Source: Deltaproteobacteria bacterium (GTDB lineage Bacteria; Desulfobacterota; Desulfobacteria; C00003060). Taken from it: a DNA stretch of 8,033 bases. The stretch spans positions 1 to 8,033 of the forward strand of contig DAOUWN010000078.1 of NCBI GenBank assembly GCA_030667105.1, written 5' to 3'. The position numbers and the translations under genes are program-made. Positions within the stretch are counted from its first letter, which is position 1. Every line of letters starts with the position of its first letter. Of this stretch, positions 6,391 to 8,033 are shown piece by piece. Under the pieces are notes generated by a model. The model made no database searches and had not been told where the DNA came from. It saw only the letters and a program-made list of their open reading frames with translations.

Positions 6391-7155
6391 CTATCGACGG
6401 GGGTTGCGCAGATTTGAAAGGGTAAATGTGTTCGCTGGCATGTTGATCCCGAACCTTGCTTCCTTTACAAAAATTTGGGTCCACTCATCCGGTTTGTCCA
6501 TTTTCTGCATGCGTTGCAGGACGGCAATCTCTTTGCCTCCCATCTGTTTTACCTCCAGAGTGGCCATCTTTTTGACCAACACCATGTCCTGATCATAAAA
6601 GGCATGTTCCAGCAAAACATAGTCGTCACGGATCGCCAGCACTTCCTTGCCCCATACAACAGGCGCGCTGTCAAAGGGGGTGGCTTCTACAATGTGGACT
6701 TTTCGGCCCTCTCTGGTTTCCGTGCCCATCAACCTGTGCGTATATAAGTGAACAAGGTCATCTGCCCTGGCAATGTCATTGTTGGAAAAATCCGACCCCA
6801 TCCAGCTCTGGTACATCATACTGGAGGGAATCTTGATAATACGATTTATTTTTGGCGAAAAAGTCCACATCTTGTTGTCCACAAGAAGTGTGCTATTGCC
6901 TGCATCCTTGGCCGGGTAGACCACACGGACTAACGACTCCTTCTCGCCCCTGGTCCAGACCCGCAGGCTCATGGTGCGTTCCCACTTGGGCCGGTGGATG
7001 GTCATGTCCGTGACCGAGTAAGAAGACACATCGCGCCAGTAGTCAATGGCGGCCTTGACAAGCTTGGCAGCCTCATCCCCATAAGCAGGCCGTGCGGTCG
7101 CGCAGAGACAGAGCAGCAGCGTTACCCATCGATATTTGAATCTGTAAGACACCAT
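6391..7155 (-). CDS. LolA-like periplasmic protein (outer membrane lipoprotein-sorting protein family)
   Basis: This 254-aa protein reads as a secreted LolA-fold carrier. From ATG 7155 it has a Sec signal peptide (MVSYRFKYRW, hydrophobic TLLLCLCATA, cleavage near PAYG/DE). The mature part is strand-rich with MSLRVWTRGEKESLVRVVYP, GNSTLLVDNKMWTFSPKINR and a YQSWMGSDFSNNDI block, the pattern of the LolA_like family (PF17131) often annotated as an outer membrane lipoprotein-sorting protein. In LolA an open hydrophobic beta-sheet carries acyl chains across the periplasm. The frame extends upstream to GTG 7236, but those 27 residues precede the signal peptide and look non-coding, so I take 7155 as the start; no strong Shine-Dalgarno is visible at either. 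First gene of the operon. Confidence 0.82.
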   Translation of the reverse strand: MVSYRFKYRWVTLLLCLCATARPAYGDEAAKLVKAAIDYWRDVSSYSVTDMTIHRPKWERTMSLRVWTRGEKESLVRVVYPAKDAGNSTLLVDNKMWTFSPKINRIIKIPSSMMYQSWMGSDFSNNDIARADDLVHLYTHRLMGTETREGRKVHIVEATPFDSAPVVWGKEVLAIRDDYVLLEHAFYDQDMVLVKKMATLEVKQMGGKEIAVLQRMQKMDKPDEWTQIFVKEARFGINMPANTFTLSNLRNPRR

Positions 7156-7156
7156 G

Positions 7157-7168
7157 TTGGTCAACCAA
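7157..7168. promoter_or_regulatory. Short inverted repeat just upstream of the LolA-like start codon
   Basis: TTGGT-CA-ACCAA occupies 7157-7168, one base upstream of the preferred ATG on the minus strand. It could be an operator half-site pair or a small hairpin covering the ribosome-binding region. A 5-bp arm is short enough to arise by chance, so confidence is low. Confidence 0.2.
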
Positions 7169-7276
7169 TTGCGCAAGGATTTTGGACATGCATACCACAA
7201 TTCTTGGAGTAGCCACAACTGCATACCGACAGCCACGCCAAGTTCTCAATAACCTCAGGATGAAGCAGCTCAATGG

Positions 7277-7305
7277 TTGACAAGGGTATGGAATTATACT
7301 ATAGG
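7277..7305 (+). promoter_or_regulatory. Candidate sigma70 promoter for apbE
   Basis: A perfect TTGACA (7277-7282) is followed after 17 bp by TATAGG (7300-7305), a 4/6 match to TATAAT. A better hexamer, TATACT (7295-7300), lies at a less suitable 12-bp spacing. Transcription would start near 7312 and give a leader of about 75 nt before the ATG at 7388. The perfect -35 and correct spacing make this the best promoter candidate in the window. Confidence 0.45.
7293..7298 (-). promoter_or_regulatory. Candidate -10 element for the LolA/ABC operon
   Basis: Read on the minus strand, 7298-7293 is TATAAT, a perfect -10. No good -35 lies 16-18 bp upstream on that strand, so an activator or another sigma factor would be needed if it is used. 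It overlaps the apbE promoter candidate, so the two directions may compete for polymerase. The resulting leader to ATG 7155 would be about 130 nt. Confidence 0.3.
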
Positions 7306-7374
7306 GCGAATTGTCCCATGTCTTATAGCCAATCTTAACGGGACAAGAATAGTGAATTCAGGCCTTATAGAGAC

Positions 7375-7380
7375 GGAGGA
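7375..7380 (+). promoter_or_regulatory. Strong ribosome binding site of apbE
   Basis: GGAGGA at 7375-7380 lies 7 nt before ATG 7388, close to ideal spacing. It fixes this start over the in-frame ATG at 7418, which sits closer to the twin-arginine motif but has no comparable Shine-Dalgarno. Confidence 0.7.
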
Positions 7381-7387
7381 AAAAACA

Positions 7388-8033
7388 ATGTCTGCAAAAA
7401 AACAAAGGCGGCACACGATGGATAGAAGAGATTTTCTGAAACTGTCCGGCATCCTGGGCATAGGGCTCGCTACCGGCGGCTTACTGCCGATTTCAGAAAG
7501 CGTAGCATTTAACAAAAAGCTGTTCAAGGTCACCGAAACCAAGCTGAGTATGGGAACCTTTGTTTCCATCACGGTTATGCATCCGTCCAGGGTTCAAGGT
7601 GAAGAGGTAATCGGAAAGGCCTTTGAAGAAATCGATAGGCTTACCGGTTTGCTGGACCGTTATCGAACCGACACTCCCATCGGCGCCCTCAACAAAGAGG
7701 GGCAGTTGGGCGATGTGCCCCCTGAAGTAGCTCAAGTTATTAATCGCTCCCTCCATTTTCACAAAGCATCTGGCGGCGCCTTTGACATAACCGTTCAACC
7801 GTTGGTCGACCTGTATAAGCGACATTTTGAAGCCCATAAGAGTCCTCCGCCCGAAGCAGCTCTTGATAAGGCGCTGAAATTAGTCGATGCCGGCGCTGTG
7901 GTCTTTGACGGGAAATCGATTCGATTCAAGAAAGAAGGTATGGGGATTACCTTGGACGGCATTGCCAAGGGTTACATAATTGACCAGGCAGCCGAGTTGA
8001 TAAGGCGCACCGGTATCAAACATGCCTTGATCA
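7388..8033 (+). CDS. apbE: FAD:protein FMN transferase (ApbE), Tat-exported, 3' end beyond window
   Basis: The first 215 residues are present and the frame is open at the window end; the family is usually ~330-350 aa. ApbE transfers FMN from FAD to a threonine of target flavoproteins (for example NqrB/C, RnfD/G or FMN-binding-domain proteins) on the outer face of the inner membrane, using Mg2+. Visible evidence: a twin-arginine motif DRRDFLKLSG (12-21) before a hydrophobic segment, with likely cleavage near SVA (38-40); MGTFVSITV (55-63); SGGAFDITVQPLVDLY (128-143); and LDGIAKGYIID (189-199), the conserved flavin/metal-binding region. It is divergent from the LolA/ABC operon across ~230 bp. 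Its flavoprotein target is not in the window; Rnf/Nqr or FMN-binding genes may lie to the right. The identification is firm. Confidence 0.93.
   Translation, partial: MSAKKQRRHTMDRRDFLKLSGILGIGLATGGLLPISESVAFNKKLFKVTETKLSMGTFVSITVMHPSRVQGEEVIGKAFEEIDRLTGLLDRYRTDTPIGALNKEGQLGDVPPEVAQVINRSLHFHKASGGAFDITVQPLVDLYKRHFEAHKSPPPEAALDKALKLVDAGAVVFDGKSIRFKKEGMGITLDGIAKGYIIDQAAELIRRTGIKHALI

Noticed and set aside
7493..7837. Reverse 114-codon frame opposite apbE
   Set aside because: It is antisense to the conserved ApbE motifs. The real gene is on the + strand with a strong ribosome binding site and is open at the window end.

Overview
The window looks like chromosomal DNA of a Gram-negative bacterium. 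Three products point to a double-membrane envelope: a LolA-like periplasmic protein, an outer-membrane beta-barrel ending in Phe, and a Tat-exported ApbE. Base composition, gene content and palindromic intergenic repeats would suit a Desulfobacterota-type (delta-proteobacterial) genome, but that placement is inference. No rRNA, tRNA or CRISPR array was found.

Left part (1-1408). The first ~347 bases hold no convincing complete gene. They contain an 88-nt imperfect palindrome (123-210) and a leftward open frame that runs off the window edge. A two-gene cassette follows on the + strand: a Panacea-domain (DUF4065) protein at 348-926 and, in the same frame directly after its stop codon, a 149-aa MazF/PemK-like protein starting at TTG 927. 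This is best read as a Panacea-type antitoxin with a candidate toxin. A GC-rich hairpin region (1381-1408) follows.

Junction (1409-1973). An IS30-family remnant keeps the left end (about 1561) and the first ~50 residues of the transposase (from 1665), then breaks off near 1826. The 300-aa frame that starts there is a chimera: its distal two thirds simply read antisense through the beta-barrel gene. About 150 bp of non-coding sequence separate the break from the end of that gene.

Central operon (7155 down to 1974, - strand). Five genes lie 3-4 bp apart: LolA-like periplasmic protein, FtsX/MacB-type permease 1, permease 2, LolD/MacB-type ATPase, and outer-membrane beta-barrel. Together they could form a path for a hydrophobic or lipidated cargo: extraction from the inner membrane by the ABC transporter, carriage by the LolA-like chaperone, and insertion at or export through the barrel. 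This resembles LolCDE-LolA, but with a dedicated barrel in place of LolB. The cargo cannot be told from the sequence.

Right end (7156-8033). A divergent promoter region separates the operon from a rightward gene for a Tat-exported FAD:protein FMN transferase (ApbE). That gene starts at 7388 after a strong GGAGG ribosome binding site and is cut off by the window end.
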